Origin: Paralithodes platypus
Taxonomy: Eukaryota; Arthropoda; Malacostraca; Decapoda; Lithodidae
Length of the DNA: 64,000 nt
Direction of reading: 5' to 3'
NCBI GenBank assembly: GCA_032716605.1
Contig: CM064519.1
Span: 17,933,398 to 17,997,397, forward strand
Each line of letters begins with the position of its first letter. The stretch's first letter is position 1. Under the pieces are notes generated by a model that saw only the letters and a program-made list of their open reading frames with translations, was not told the DNA's origin and did not search any database. Shown here piece by piece: positions 1-10,821 of this stretch. Both the position numbers and the translations under genes were made by a program.

Positions 1-190
1 GGTGTCTATTTTTCCTGGGCGAGCGAAAGCGAGCCCGCAATTTGGGAGAAACCGGCCTTTGGCCGGGAAATTTTTCTACCGAAAAATGTACACATTTAAC
101 TTGAAGGGGGTCTGGGGGACGTTTTTTTAGTTTGAAGGGGGTTTGGAGAGGCGTTTTTCAAAGTCTAGCGGATAAACTAAAGACACATTG
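1..190 (-). mobile_element. R1 TTAA-type MITE, fragment cut by window edge
   Basis: The sequence contains the R1 core: the gcgagcgaaagcgagcc hairpin-like word, ggcctttggcc and the aatttttctaccgaaaaat block. The same blocks occur at 5935-6133, 15374-15950, 33262-33573, 47281-47460 and 55584-55945. The inner boundary near 190 is approximate. From 190 to 345 I see nothing else assignable except a short TTAA-CCC-like end with a CCGTATACGG palindrome near 275-300. Confidence 0.7.
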
Positions 191-347
191 TTCGAAAATG
201 GCTAAAACAAATAGAAACTTCAATAATAATGAAACAAAACCATAATAACCCCCGAGACTTTGCACCAGATAGTGTTAAGCCCTATCCGTATACGGGGATG
301 TAGCTGTTTTAAATATGCCTACTATAATGATTTAACCTTTAACTGTA

Positions 348-440
348 TTGATGGTGTAATGGTTAGTGTGTTTAAGATCCGTATGTGGTGACCCAGGTTC
401 GAATCCCGGGTGGAGCACATGCTTTCGTTAATTACATTGG
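348..440 (+). repeat. tRNA-like SINE (family A)
   Basis: An A-box-like stretch (tggtgtaatggttag) is followed by a B box (ggttcgaatccc) about 35 bp later, then a shared non-tRNA body (atgctttcgttaattacattgg). Related copies lie at 12040-12190, 12452-12560, 21072-21185 and 23115-23275. Many copies at different places argue for a SINE rather than a functional tRNA. The 5' and 3' limits are approximate. Confidence 0.6.
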
Positions 441-574
441 GTGGTGTTTGTTGTTGAGTGAAATTAATTAATTAGATTATTAGACAATTTTAACCCCTTT
501 CTGTACCCTCTACATCTATTTAATTATATTCTAGCTATATTTAGAAAATGTTGTGCAGTTTAACCCTTCCTACC

Positions 575-640
575 CGGGCTGCCTTAGGTAAGGACAGCGC
601 GGCTGAAGGGCCGCAACCCGGTATGCCTTACCTAAGGCAT
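575..640. repeat. Paired subterminal palindromes of piggyBac A
   Basis: Just inside the left terminal repeat are two related near-palindromes. One lies at 581-594 (gccttaggtaagga). The other lies at 623-640 (arms of 8 bp, ATGCCTTA and TAAGGCAT, around CC). They sit about 40 bp apart, each following a CCCGG-type word. Their position matches palindromes of different sequence in elements B, C and the MITEs. Confidence 0.7.
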
Positions 641-771
641 TTGCTTGAAAGCGTGCTTTAAAATTCGCGCGGGCAAATTTTACTTTGCGGGGGCGATCGT
701 AGCGCCACCAAGCCTCAACTACCAGGTTTATCAGTTCCTACGTTGCCGCCATTGAGAGCTATAGCAAAAAA

Positions 772-3457
772 ATGAATTCCGACGCATCCGATACTGTGCA
801 ATCTCCCGCGCGTCCCAGTGCTACCCCGCTTGCAACATCTACGCCTCTGCCAACCGAGAAGAAAAAGAAACTAAGGAAAGTGAAACGTTTGCTAAGTGAT
901 AGTGCAATACAACGTGAACTTTTCAACCAGGATTTGAGCAGTGGTGAAAGCTCTGTGGACAAAAACCTCTATATTCAGAGTAGAAGTGGGAGCGAAATTG
1001 AAGATTTTGTGGGATTTGGTGATGATGACAATGTTGATTTATTTGAGGGGGGTGATAGTAGTGATGATCCTGATGTGGAAGTGGTGGAGGAAGGTGCTAT
1101 TGAAGTACCAAGTGTGCTAGAGCCAACCCCTTCACCTAGTTTCGTAGGTCAGGGTAGGCCTAGGCCTAGGCATACGCCAGGACCTTCCCCTTTGCCTGCC
1201 CGTACGCCCTTGAAAGTGGGTAAATACTTTTATAAAGTCTTTAGTGAAAAGTGCAGCCAAGAAAGCACGCAGGGAGGCAGAAAAAGTGAGGGAAGGCGTA
1301 GATAGTGAGAGTGACGCCGACCCAGGCCTAGCAACCACCCGCATTCCTTTGTCACGACGCCTTGACCCGGGACGCCGGGAGGGCCACCCACAGCCCTCGG
1401 CTTCATCTGTCCCTCAGGATGACCAAAGGGCCTCTACAAGTGCGTCATTGGCCTCCCACAGTGTGCCACCACAGGCATCGCATCGTAGGTCATTATTTCC
1501 TGCGGAAAAGTCCACGGCTAGCCGCAAAAGGAGCCCAACTCCCGAGGCCGAGGCTCCCATTGTTCAACCTCCCGCAGCCCCACGCCGCCGACGCCCGGTC
1601 TATTCTTCACCAGAGTTGACTCCTGAGGAGGCTGCTGACGACCCCGACATTGCCCCAGATGACCTGACGTCGCCTGAGGAAGAGGAAAACGAAGAGGAAG
1701 AGGAAGAGGAAATCCCGACAAGAAGAGTCATAGGGCGAGGTCGTGGACGTGGTCAGCCTGCCGACGCCGCTGCCCCTGGGCCTGGGCCTGGGCCTGGGCG
1801 TGGGCGTGCAGGGCGTCCGCCAGGGCATCCGCGTGGCCAAGGGCGTGTGCCAGGGCGTCCAAGGCGTGTGCCTGCTGCAACTCCACGTCCTCGTCCTCGA
1901 GCTGCTGAAATGTTTGTGTGGTCAGATGGGGCGGATTTTGTGCCAGATTTTCCTGCTTTTGACGAGGTACAACAGGGTTCTGGGGTGTCACCAGCATATC
2001 CCTGTGGCCCAAATGCCACCCCCAGTGAACTTTTCTGTGGCTTCTACGACAATGAAGTCATGGAATACCTTGTCAAAGAGACAAATCACCACCAGGCTAT
2101 CTGTTCAAACTTTCTTGGCAGGAAGACAAGTGCAAAGATGGTGGCATGGAGAGCTCTCACTGTGGCAGAATTATATGTGTTCTTGGCACTCACAATGCTG
2201 ATGACGCACATAAAGAAGCACGTTCTGGCCGACTACTGGATAACTGGCGACCTCACAACGACTCCAGCATTTGGCAAATTCATGTCAAGGGATAGGTACT
2301 TCGACATCCTCTCATATTTCCACCTGACAAATAACATGCATGTCCACGAACCCGACACACTCTGGAAGATCAGGCAACTGTATGACATGATACGTCATCG
2401 GTTTTCCACCTACCTGATTCCGTTTCAGAAGCTGTGCATCGACGAGTCTCTGGTGTTGTTCCGTGGTAGGCTGCACTTCCGACAGTATATCCCGTCAAAG
2501 AGACACCGCTTCGGCATCGAGCTCTTCGTCCTCTGCGACTGCAAGACGGGATATGTGCTGGACTTTATAGTCTACAGCGGCAAGGGTGGTGAGGTGGAGA
2601 TTGACCCCCTCATTGGTTTTGGCGGCGCTGTGGTAAAGAGGATGATGGAGAGGTACTTCCATGACAACCACGTCCTCTATACCGACAATTATTACACGTC
2701 GCCTATCCTCGCCAAGTACCTCCATGACCGCAAGACCGGAACTGTCGGCACAGTGAAGGGGAAGAGGAAGGGCATGCCAGCCTACCCAACAAAAACTAAG
2801 AAGACGGACATATTCCATAAGAAGAGTGGCCCCATCCTCTCCATCCACTGGCATGACCAGCGCAAGGTCAACCTCCTCACCACATGCCACAACGCAGAGA
2901 TGGTCCCCACAGGGAAGGTGGACCGAAAAACGAAGAACCCTATCACAAAACCAGCTGCTGTTCTGGACTATAACCTGAACATGCGCCTCGTCGACAAGTC
3001 CGACATGCAGATGGGCTTCATAGACTGCCTGCGAACATCTTGCAGGTGGTACAAGAAGTTTGTCCTGCATACAGTAGATATGTCTGTCCTCAACGCGTAC
3101 AACATCTACCGTTTGAGGTGTCCAGTCATCAAGTACAAGAGCCTGCGGACCTTCCAAAAGCAGCTGATACATGAGCTCCTGGTAAAACATGCGGGTACAC
3201 CAGGGAGGCCACTACAAGGACCAGGCATGATGGACAGAATAGGGTGTGCCGACTTCTTCAGAAAGCACCAGCTCGTCGCCCTTCCTTTCCAGGGTCCTAA
3301 CAGCCGAATAAGGATGCAGAAGAGGTGCTATCTGTGCAGCCGCACAACTCGACGACCCCGCAAACCCACAAAAACCACTTGGCAATGCCTCGAGTGTGAG
3401 GTGGGACTGTGTGCCGGCACCTGCTTCAATGATTTCCACACTCTGGCAAACTATTGA
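772..3457 (+). pseudogene. piggyBac transposase (element A), one frameshift
   Basis: This is a DDE/D transposase of the piggyBac family, which cuts and pastes its element at TTAA sites in the nucleus. The start is the ATG at 772; the first frame runs to 1305 and the second covers 1244-3457. Comparison with element B shows a net 2-nt loss near 1240, where the KYFYK motif is followed by the SAAKKAR motif. The N-terminal third is acidic and Ser/Pro-rich, followed by a GRGRGRG AT-hook-like patch and a Pro/Gly/Arg stretch. The catalytic aspartates are all present in the second frame: D400 (CIDES), D481 (LYTDNYY) and D584 (LVDKSD). The C-terminus has a Cys/His-rich zinc-binding domain (CYLC...CLEC...C...C) and ends at 3457. 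It is nearly intact apart from the single shift, and is the best preserved of the three copies here. Family assignment is secure; subfamily is not determined. Confidence 0.92.
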
Positions 3458-3689
3458 AGTGTAAGTGTCAATAATAATAATATAACTAAGTATAAGTGAA
3501 AGAGACACATAAGTAATAATAAGTGCCTTCAGAACAATATGAACAAGTGAAAGTGACACTAAAATATATATTCCTAACAATAAAGAAGTGAAAATTACAC
3601 TATCAATTACCATAGTCCAGTGTAAATAATCATAACTACTATAATAATGACTATAAAACTAAGTCTAAGTGAAAGAGACACACATAAGT
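3458..3689 (+). repeat. 3' subterminal aagtgaaagtgacac repeats of element A (first block)
   Basis: The sequence after the stop codon contains repeated copies and variants of aagtgaaagtgacac. It is AT-rich and shares ataagtaataataagtgcc blocks. The same blocks continue after the LINE at 4727-5080, and occur after the transposase in B (9500-9940) and C (38640-38865, 39736-39819, 42330-42550). This makes them a conserved feature of the transposon group. Confidence 0.8.
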
Positions 3690-4726
3690 TGTTGTTATTC
3701 CCTAAGCTGCCTGGCCGAACAGCCCCGAGTCCCTGAGAAAGGCCATGGCCACGATCGGGCTTTCCCACAGAGCTCTCATTGAGTGTAGATTGTGTTGTTG
3801 GCGTAAGTGGTTGTGTGAAATGCAGTCTTCTATGATGTGTTTAATGGTATGGGGTGCTGTGTTACATCTCGGGCAGGCGTCGACAACGGAGTCATCCAGT
3901 CTCTTCTGATAGCTCAGGAGAGCTGGATGGTGTCTGCATCTCAGCCTGGCCAGGTGGACTCTGTCCTCGCGAGGAAGGGAGGATTTGGAAGGATGGATTT
4001 CGGGAGGTCGTGCATGCAGCTGCGTGTTGTCTGTGAGTGAGTGGATGGATCGGTGAGATATATGAGTATGGATGTGCTTCTGGATGTTGGTTTGGGGTGG
4101 GCAGGGAGGGAGAGAGGACAATAATTGTGTGTGATACCGTGTGCTGGGTGTTGTTTTGATATTTCTTGGTGTCTGTGGGTGTGTTGCCATGTAGTTTAGT
4201 GGGTGGTCTTGGTTCGTGGAGGCTGCTGCCAGGAATTGAGTGCCTCTCATGTCCAGATGGTCTTTGACTTTGAGGATTTTGGTTTCTTGATGTAGGTGAT
4301 CTGTGGGTGAAGTAGCTGTGCAGCCTGTAATGATCTTCAGGGCTTTGTTTTGAATAGTCTGTAAGGTCTTATGATGTGTTTTCAGCTAGGTTAGAAGCCC
4401 AGGCTGGGCTTGCGTATTCCATCACTGATCTTATGTATTGTTTATATACTGTGGTGGTAGTTTCTTTGTTGTGTCCAAATTTTGTGTGAGCAAGTGACCT
4501 GAGGGCGTTAAGTCTGGGTGTCAGTTTCTTTTTAATGTTCGTGGTGTGCTGTTTGAATGTCATATGAGTATCATATGTTACTCCTAGGATTTTGGGTGTG
4601 TGTGTATGTGTTAGGGGTGTGTTGTTTATGGTGAGTTGAGGGATGTATTAGTGTTCTGTCCAACTTGTGAGCAGGGTTGCGGTGGATTTGGCTGGGGCTA
4701 GATTAAGTCTGTTTGTAGTGCACCAG
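3690..4726 (-). mobile_element. LINE1 copy 1, 5'-truncated, inserted in element A
   Basis: This minus-strand non-LTR retrotransposon fragment is flanked by the 9-bp duplication cacataagt (3681-3689 and 4727-4735). Removing it restores the sequence seen uninterrupted at about 4895-4920. Its 3' tail is (AAC)n-like. The translated C-terminal part (4250 down to 3702) and the part just upstream (4563 down to 4369) match the second copy at 56983-60707. A one-base insertion in a T run near 4380 breaks the frame. It carries 38 bp (4436-4473) that were lost in the second copy. Confidence 0.9.
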
Positions 4727-5397
4727 CACATAAGTAATAATAAGTGCCTTCAGAAAAATATGAACAAGTGAAAGTGACACTAAAATATATATTCCTAACA
4801 ATAAAGAAGTGAAAATTACACTATCAATTACCATAGTCCAGTATAAATAATCATAACTACTATAATAATGACTATAAAACTAAGTCTAAGTGAAAGAGAC
4901 ACACATAAGTAATAATAAGTGCCTTCAGAACAATATGAACAAGTGAAAGTGACACTAAAATATATATTCCTAACAATAAAGAAGTGAAAATTACACTATC
5001 AATTACCATAGTCCAGTATAAATAATCATAACTACTATAATAATATCAATAAAACTAAGTATAAGTGACAGAGACACAAATTACTTCAGAAAAATATATT
5101 TATTGAGTGAAAATATCATAATAACAATAATATATGGCATAATAAACAATAAAACACTAAAAAATCGCTTCCCGCCATAATTCAAGGTAGAGCGACGAGT
5201 CAAAACGTTCGTCGTAGCCTGGGCCGCGGTTGAGTGTTCGGACGCGGCGAGGTAAATACGCTGCAAAAGTTACCTCCACTTCCATCACCATAACTCCGGA
5301 ACTACTTGAGCTAGAAAGCTCTACTCAACGCCATTCGACGCGGAAAGGTAAGGCGCCCATTTTGACATATGTTTGATTATTGTAGGTAGTATATTAA

Positions 5398-5832
5398 CCC
5401 TCCAGCCCCGGCTATGTATTATATATATATTCCTCGAAACCCGGGTGTTTTGGCCGAAAAACGTCTAGGCTAGGCTACCGTATATTCGTTAATCAGACTG
5501 CTTCCCGCATTCCCGCGCATCCCCAAGCGTAGCTGTGTTATTTACCTGTAGAATGGCATTAAGTAGAGCTCTCTAAGTCAACTGGTTGAGCTGTGATGAT
5601 GATTTCATTGGAGATAACTTTATGGCCAAAACAGCCAATTTACACCACTTTTCGATACTTAACAACAACATACAGGCACACACGAACAAGTGACGCTCTC
5701 CTTCTTGTGGCCGGAGATGCGGGGCGTCGGTCCAGCCGGCTGTTGTTTACATGCGTCGGACCGACGCCTCGCACACGAAGCTCACAGGCTTTCAACCACT
5801 GGGCGTTCAAGAGGCCTTCCGTGGTGAGAGGG
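5398..5832 (+). mobile_element. MITE1 copy 1 in piggyBac A
   Basis: This 435-bp element is flanked by TTAA (5394-5397, 5833-5836). It starts CCCTCCAGCCCCGG and ends gtgagagg. Element B holds the uninterrupted site near 10248-10253 (tatattaagcgagattagcc), so both boundaries are exact. It has no coding capacity. The CCC/GGG ends and TTAA target suggest a non-autonomous piggyBac-type element. Confidence 0.92.
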
Positions 5833-6202
5833 TTAAGCGAGATTAGCCTTAGTTTACTTTTGTTGTGTTTTCAGCCAGATCGCCCGGATACAGCCTCCGT
5901 CATTAAGAAAGGCTGCCCGGGTAGGAAGGGTTAAGGGGGTAGTGCTTGGTTTTTTGGTCTATATATTTTTTTTTTTTTTCCTCGCTAGATTTCCAAGCCT
6001 AGACCCCCTTTCAAGATAAATTTGTACATTTTTTGGTAGAAAAATTTCCTGGCCTAAGGCCGGTTCCTTCTAAAATTAGAGGCTCGCTTTCGCTTGCCAG
6101 GACAAAATAGACACCTAAAGGACACGAAAGGTCTTAACCCTTAAAGAGCAGTGCTCGACTTAAGTCGTGCACCAATTTGCAGCAAGTTAAGAGCATTATT
6201 AA

Positions 6203-6660
6203 CCCTTCAAACTCGGATGGTACACATGTGTACCATTATGTTTTGCCCCCAGGAACCCGGGTGGTACAACATTGTACCAGTGGTTGAAAGCCTGTGAGCT
6301 TGGTGTGCGAGGCGTCGGTCCGACGCATGTAAACAACAGCCGGCTGGACCGACGCCCCGCATCTCCGGCCACAAGAAGGAGAGCGTCGCTTGTTCGTGTG
6401 TGCCTGTATGTTGTTGTTAAGTATCGAAAAGTATTGTAAAGTGGCTGATGTTGCTGTAAGTTATCTCCACTGAAATCATCATCACAACTCAACCAGTTGA
6501 CTTAGAGAGCTCTACTTAACGCCATTCTACAGGTAAATAACACAGCTACGCTTGGGGATGCGCGGGAATGCGGGAAGCAGTCAGCATAACAATGATACGG
6601 TAGCCTAGCCTAGACGTTTTTCGGCCAATATTTATGTAATGCGTAGCCGGGGCTGGAGGG
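6203..6660 (-). mobile_element. MITE1 copy 2 (variant end with paired palindromes)
   Basis: It is flanked by TTAA (6199-6202, 6661-6664) inside MITE2. Most of it matches the other MITE1 copies in reverse. Its left-hand end differs: a perfect 20-bp palindrome (6217-6236, centred on ACATGT) and a second related near-palindrome (6262-6279) replace the usual repeated GGGCTCTT word. Confidence 0.9.
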
Positions 6661-6673
6661 TTAAGGCTTTTAA

Positions 6674-9600
6674 CCCTTCCAGCCCGGGTGTCATTTTAAA
6701 ATGACACCAAAACAAAAGGGCCGGAACCCGGGTGTCATTTTAAAATCTTTGTGCTTGAAAGCGTGCTTCAAAATTTGCGCGGCCAATTTTGGCATGGTAG
6801 GAGTGACCGCAGCGCCACCAAGCCTCAACTACTAGTGTTATCAGTTTGTACGTGGCCGCCATAGCGAGTAATACTGAAAAAAAAATTTCCGACGTGTCCG
6901 ATTCGTTGCAACCTCCCGCGGGCCCCAGTGCTACCCCACTCGCAACTTCAACGCCTGTTCCAACCGAGAAGAGAGCTCAACAAAAGAAAGTTAAGCGTTT
7001 GTTGAGTGATAGCGCTATACAGCGACAACTTTTTGAAAGTGATGAAGAGAGCAGTGGCGAAAGCTTGGTGGACAAGGTACAATTTATAAGTGAAAGTGAA
7101 GACGATTTCGTGGGCTTTGGAGACGACGATAATGTCGATTTATTTGAGGGGGAGACAGTAGTGATAATCCTGATGTGGAAGTGTTTCAGGAAGGTGCCAT
7201 TGAGCTTCCCAGTGTGCTAGAACCTAGGCCTACCCCCTCGCCATCTTTGCTAGGTCAGCCTAGGCCTAGCCCTAGCCCTACCCCAGGACCTTCCCCTTTG
7301 CCTGCCCGTACGCCCTTGAAAGTGGGCAAATATTTCTACAAACAATCATTGATCATAAGTGCAGCTAAAAAAGCACGCAGGGCAGCCGCAGAAAAGCATA
7401 GGGAAGCTGAAGATAGCGATAATGACGCCGACCCTGGCCTAGCAACCACCCGCATTCCATTGTCCCGACGCCTTGACACGGGACGCCGCGTGGGTCACCC
7501 ACAGCCCTCGCCTTCATCTCTCGTTCAGGATGACCAAAGGGCCTCTTCAAGTGGTATTGGTGAAGTGCCACAGGCCTCAACACACCGCAGAGCATTATTT
7601 CCTGCTGAAAAGCCCTCGGCTCGCCGCAAAAGGAGCCCAACTCCCGAGGCCTCGGCTCCCATTCTTGAAGCTCCCGCAGCCTCCCGCGCCCCACACCGCC
7701 GACGCCCGGTCACTTCTTCACCAGAATGGTCTCCTGAGGAGGATGCTGACGACCCCAACATTGCCCCAGATGACCTGACGTCGCCTGAGGAGGAAGAGGA
7801 TGTGCCGACAAATCGAGGGAGAGGGCGAGGTCGTGGACGTGGTCAGCCTGCCGACGCCGCTGCCCCTGGGCCTGGGCCTGGGCGTGGGCGTGCAGGGCGT
7901 CCGCCTGGCCAAGGGCGTGTGCCTGCTGCAGCACGACCTCGAGCATCAGCATCCGACCTGTTTGTGTGGACAGATGGAGCTGATTTTGAGCCAGATTGTC
8001 CTGCCTTTGACGAGGTACAGATGGGTTCTGGGGTGTCACCAGCATATCCCTGTGGCCCAGATGCTACCCCCAGTGAACTTTTCTGTGGCTTCTATGACAA
8101 TGAAGTCATGGAATACCTCGTCAAAGAGACAAATCACCACCATGCTATCTGTGCCAACTTTCTTGGGAGGAAGACCAGTGCCAAGATGGTGGCATGGAGA
8201 GCTCTCACTGTGGCAGAATTATATGTGTTCTTGGCACTCACAATGCTGATGACTCATATAAGGAAGCACGTTCTGGCTGACTACTGGATCACTGGCGACA
8301 TCATAACGACTCCATCATTTGGCAAATACATGTCCAGGGACAGGTACTTCGACATCCTCTCCTATCTCCACCTGACAAACAACATGGCAGTCCACCTTCC
8401 CGACTCATTATGGAAGATCAGGAAGCTGTACGACATGATACGTCATCGGTTCACCACATACCTGATTCCTTTCCAGAAGATGTGCCTCGACGAGTCTCTG
8501 GTCCTGTTCCGTGGTAGGCTGCACTTCCGACAGTATATCCCGTCCAAGAGACACCGCTTCGGCATCAAGCTCTTCGTCCTCTGCGACTGCTTGACGGGGT
8601 ATGTGCTGGACTTTATAGTCTACAGCGGCAAGGCTGGAGAAGTTGTGACTGACCCTCTCATTGGTTTTGGTGGCGCTTTAGTGAAGAAGATGATGGAGAG
8701 GCACTTCAATAATAACCACATCCTCTACACAGATAATTATTACACGTCGCCTCTCCTGACCAAGTACCTCCATGACCGGAACTGTCGGCACAGTCAAGGG
8801 CAAAAGGAAGGGCATGCCAGGCTACCCAACCAAGACGAAGAAGGCTGACATCTTCCACAAGAAGAGTGGCCCCATCCTCTCCATCCACTGGCATGACCAG
8901 CGCAAGGTCAACCTCCTCACCACATGCCACAAGGCCCAGATGGTCGCCACAGGGAAGGTGGACCGAACAACCAAGAACCCCGTCCAAAAACCAGCTGCTG
9001 TCCTGGATTATAACATCAACATGCGCCTCGTTGACAAGTCCGACATGCAGATGGGCTTCATCGACTGCCTGCGAACATCTTGCAGGTGGTACAAGAAGTT
9101 TATCCTGCATACGGTAGATATGTCGATCCTCAATGCCTACAACATCTACCGTCTGAGGACTCCAGGAGCCAAGAAGTACAAGTCCCTGCGGAAGTTCCAC
9201 AAGCAGGTGCTACTTGAGCTCCTGGCTAAACATGCGGGTACACCAGGCAGGCCAATACAAGGACCAGGCCACCTTGACAGAACGGGGTGTGCTGAATTCT
9301 TCAGGAAGCACCAGCTCAGCGCCCTTCCTTTCAAAGCACCAGGTAGTAATGTTAGGAGTCAGAAGAGGTGCCATGTGTGCAGCCACACAACTCGCAGACC
9401 CCGCAAACCCACAAAAACCACTTGGGAATGCCTCGAGTGTCAAGTTGGACTGTGTGCTGGCACCTGCTTCAACGACTTCCACACTCTAACAAACTTTTGA
9501 AGTGGAAGTGACAACAGTGAAAGTGACACTGAAATGTAGGCTAAGAATAATAATATAACTAAGTATAAGTGAAAAGGACACATAAGTAATAATAAGTGCC

Positions 9601-10341
9601 TTCAATAACAATATGAACAAGTGAAAGTGACACTAAATATATATTTCTAACAATAAAAATAAGTGAAAATGACACTCAATAAGCCTAGGCCAGTCAAAGT
9701 GACAGTATAATAATAATAAAACTAAGTATAAGTGAAAGAGACACACACAAGTAATAATAAGTGCCTTCATAACAATATGAATAAGTGACAGTGACACTAT
9801 ATATATTATTAGCTTACCTAACAATACATAAAAGGGGAAATGACACTACCAATTATCAAAGTCCAGTGAAAGTGACACTAATAATCATAATAATAATAAT
9901 AAAACTAAGTAATAAGTGACAGAGACACAAATAAGTTCATATAAATAACTATATTGAGTGAAAATAACATAATAACTATAATAAATGACAGAATAACCAA
10001 TAAAACACTATCAAATTGCTTCCTGGCATAATTGCGGGTGGAGCGACGAGTGCAACTGGGCGTCGTAGCCGGGGCCGCGGTTGAGTGTTCGAACGCGCCG
10101 AGGTAAATATGCGGCAAAAGTTACCTCCACTTCCATCACCATCACTCCGAAACCAGTTAAGCTAGAGAGCTCTACTCAACGCCATTCTACACAGGAAGGT
10201 AAGGCGCTCATTTCTATATATGTTCGATTAATGTAGGTCATATATTAAGCGAGATTAGCCTTAGTTTACTTTTGTTGATATTCGACCAGATCGCCCGGAT
10301 ACGAGCTCCGTCATTAGGAGAACCTGCCCGGGCCAGGAGGG
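6674..10341 (+). mobile_element. piggyBac-like transposon B
   Basis: It is flanked by TTAA at 6670-6673 and 10342-10345. The left end is CCCTTCCAGCCCGGG; the right end, complemented, is CCCTCCTGGCCCGGG. It contains a broken transposase (about 6880-9500), the 3' aagtgaaagtgacac region (9500-9940) and the conserved 3' end. It is 3.67 kb long with no nested insertion, so it serves as reference for element A. A 22-bp perfect palindrome (6687-6708, centred on TTTTAAAA) and a second, half-decayed copy (6731-6746) lie just inside the left end. Confidence 0.93.
6880..9500 (+). pseudogene. piggyBac transposase (element B), two frameshifts, start lost
   Basis: This is the same transposase as in element A, in three frames. 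The start ATG of A (aaaaaaatgaattcc) is aaaaaaaaatttcc here, so the initiation codon is lost. A 1-nt deletion near 7152 moves the frame (second frame to 8848). An 8-nt deletion near 8777, between two gaccg direct repeats, moves it again (third frame 8772-9500). The catalytic triad residues survive: D at 8489 (CLDES), D at 8732 (LYTDNYY) and D at 9033 (LVDKSD). The zinc-binding C-terminus (CHVC...CLEC...C...C) is intact. The N-terminus has the same acidic region and the GRGRGRG patch. It is inactive as it stands. Confidence 0.9.
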
Positions 10342-10821
10342 TTAAAGGGTTAAAATCGAGTGCAAATGGCCGGGAGAGCAGCGGGCCAGACAGCCGACTC
10401 CCAGGGCTTACCGCCACCCATTAACTCATGTTCCCTGTGTTCTCGAGAGGCCGGCAGTGTAGCCAGTAGTGAGCATAGCTGGGAAAAATATACCGATATA
10501 TGCTAAACTTCCATGTTCGTGGCACCACTGCAAGAGAACCACGAGTGCTACGTAGCTCGTTCTGGTCTCATTTTGAAGCTTTTAGTGCCTAGTTTTTTGC
10601 TAAATATTTTTTTTTTCATGCAGATGCTTGATTTATCATGCAGGAGGGCCTGAATATGCCCAAATGAGCCCAAAACACCCCGCTAGACAAGGGTTAATAT
10701 TGACAACAAAATGAGGCGAAAAGTCTCAAAATTGCAAAACTAACGGAACGAACGTGTTAAAACTAATGTGCTAAACATGAGGGAGAAGGGGGTCCAGAGA
10801 AAGCTAGTACTACCCCCTTAA

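Larger units (their letters stand above)
564..5930 (+). mobile_element. piggyBac-like transposon A (with nested LINE and MITE)
   Basis: It is flanked by TTAA at 560-563 and 5931-5934. The terminal inverted repeats are CCCTTCCTACCCGGGC at the left and its near-perfect complement at the right (one mismatch over about 20 bp). It carries a broken piggyBac transposase (772-3457). A 3' region rich in aagtgaaagtgacac repeats follows, then a conserved 3' end shared with elements B and C. A LINE1 fragment is inserted at 3690-4726 and a MITE1 at 5398-5832. A segment of about 178 bp of the 3' region is present three times (3505-3689, about 4727-4904, 4905-5060). The net element without insertions would be about 3.9 kb. 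Confidence 0.93.
6138..10693 (+). mobile_element. MITE2 copy, split by MITE1 and piggyBac B
   Basis: It is flanked by TTAA at 6134-6137 and 10694-10697. Its three pieces are 6138-6198, 6665-6669 and 10346-10693. Joined, they read attattaa-ggctttTAA-agggttaaaatcg, which matches the uninterrupted copies at 21207-21628 and 62671-63092. It carries the 12-bp palindrome CGACTTAAGTCG near its left end. Confidence 0.92.
5935..10817 (+). mobile_element. R1 TTAA MITE, split by MITE2 and its inserts
   Basis: The left part is 5935-6133 and the right part 10698-10817. The termini are TTAAGGGGGTAGTGCT at the left and its near-complement at the right (agtactacccccttaa). The left TTAA (5931-5934) is shared with the end of piggyBac A and the right TTAA (10818-10821) with MITE3. 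Joining the two parts gives the arrangement seen in the uninterrupted R1 at 33262-33573. TTAA with G-rich ends could be piggyBac or Kolobok type; not resolved. Confidence 0.85.

Noticed and set aside
2495..3190. 231-residue minus-strand frame opposite transposase A
   Set aside because: Shadow of the well-supported plus-strand transposase.
6199..6492. 97-residue frame and similar frames in other MITE1 copies (for example 23497-23730, 16845-17069)
   Set aside because: They recur only because MITE1 is repeated; frames differ by indels between copies and no protein domain is seen.
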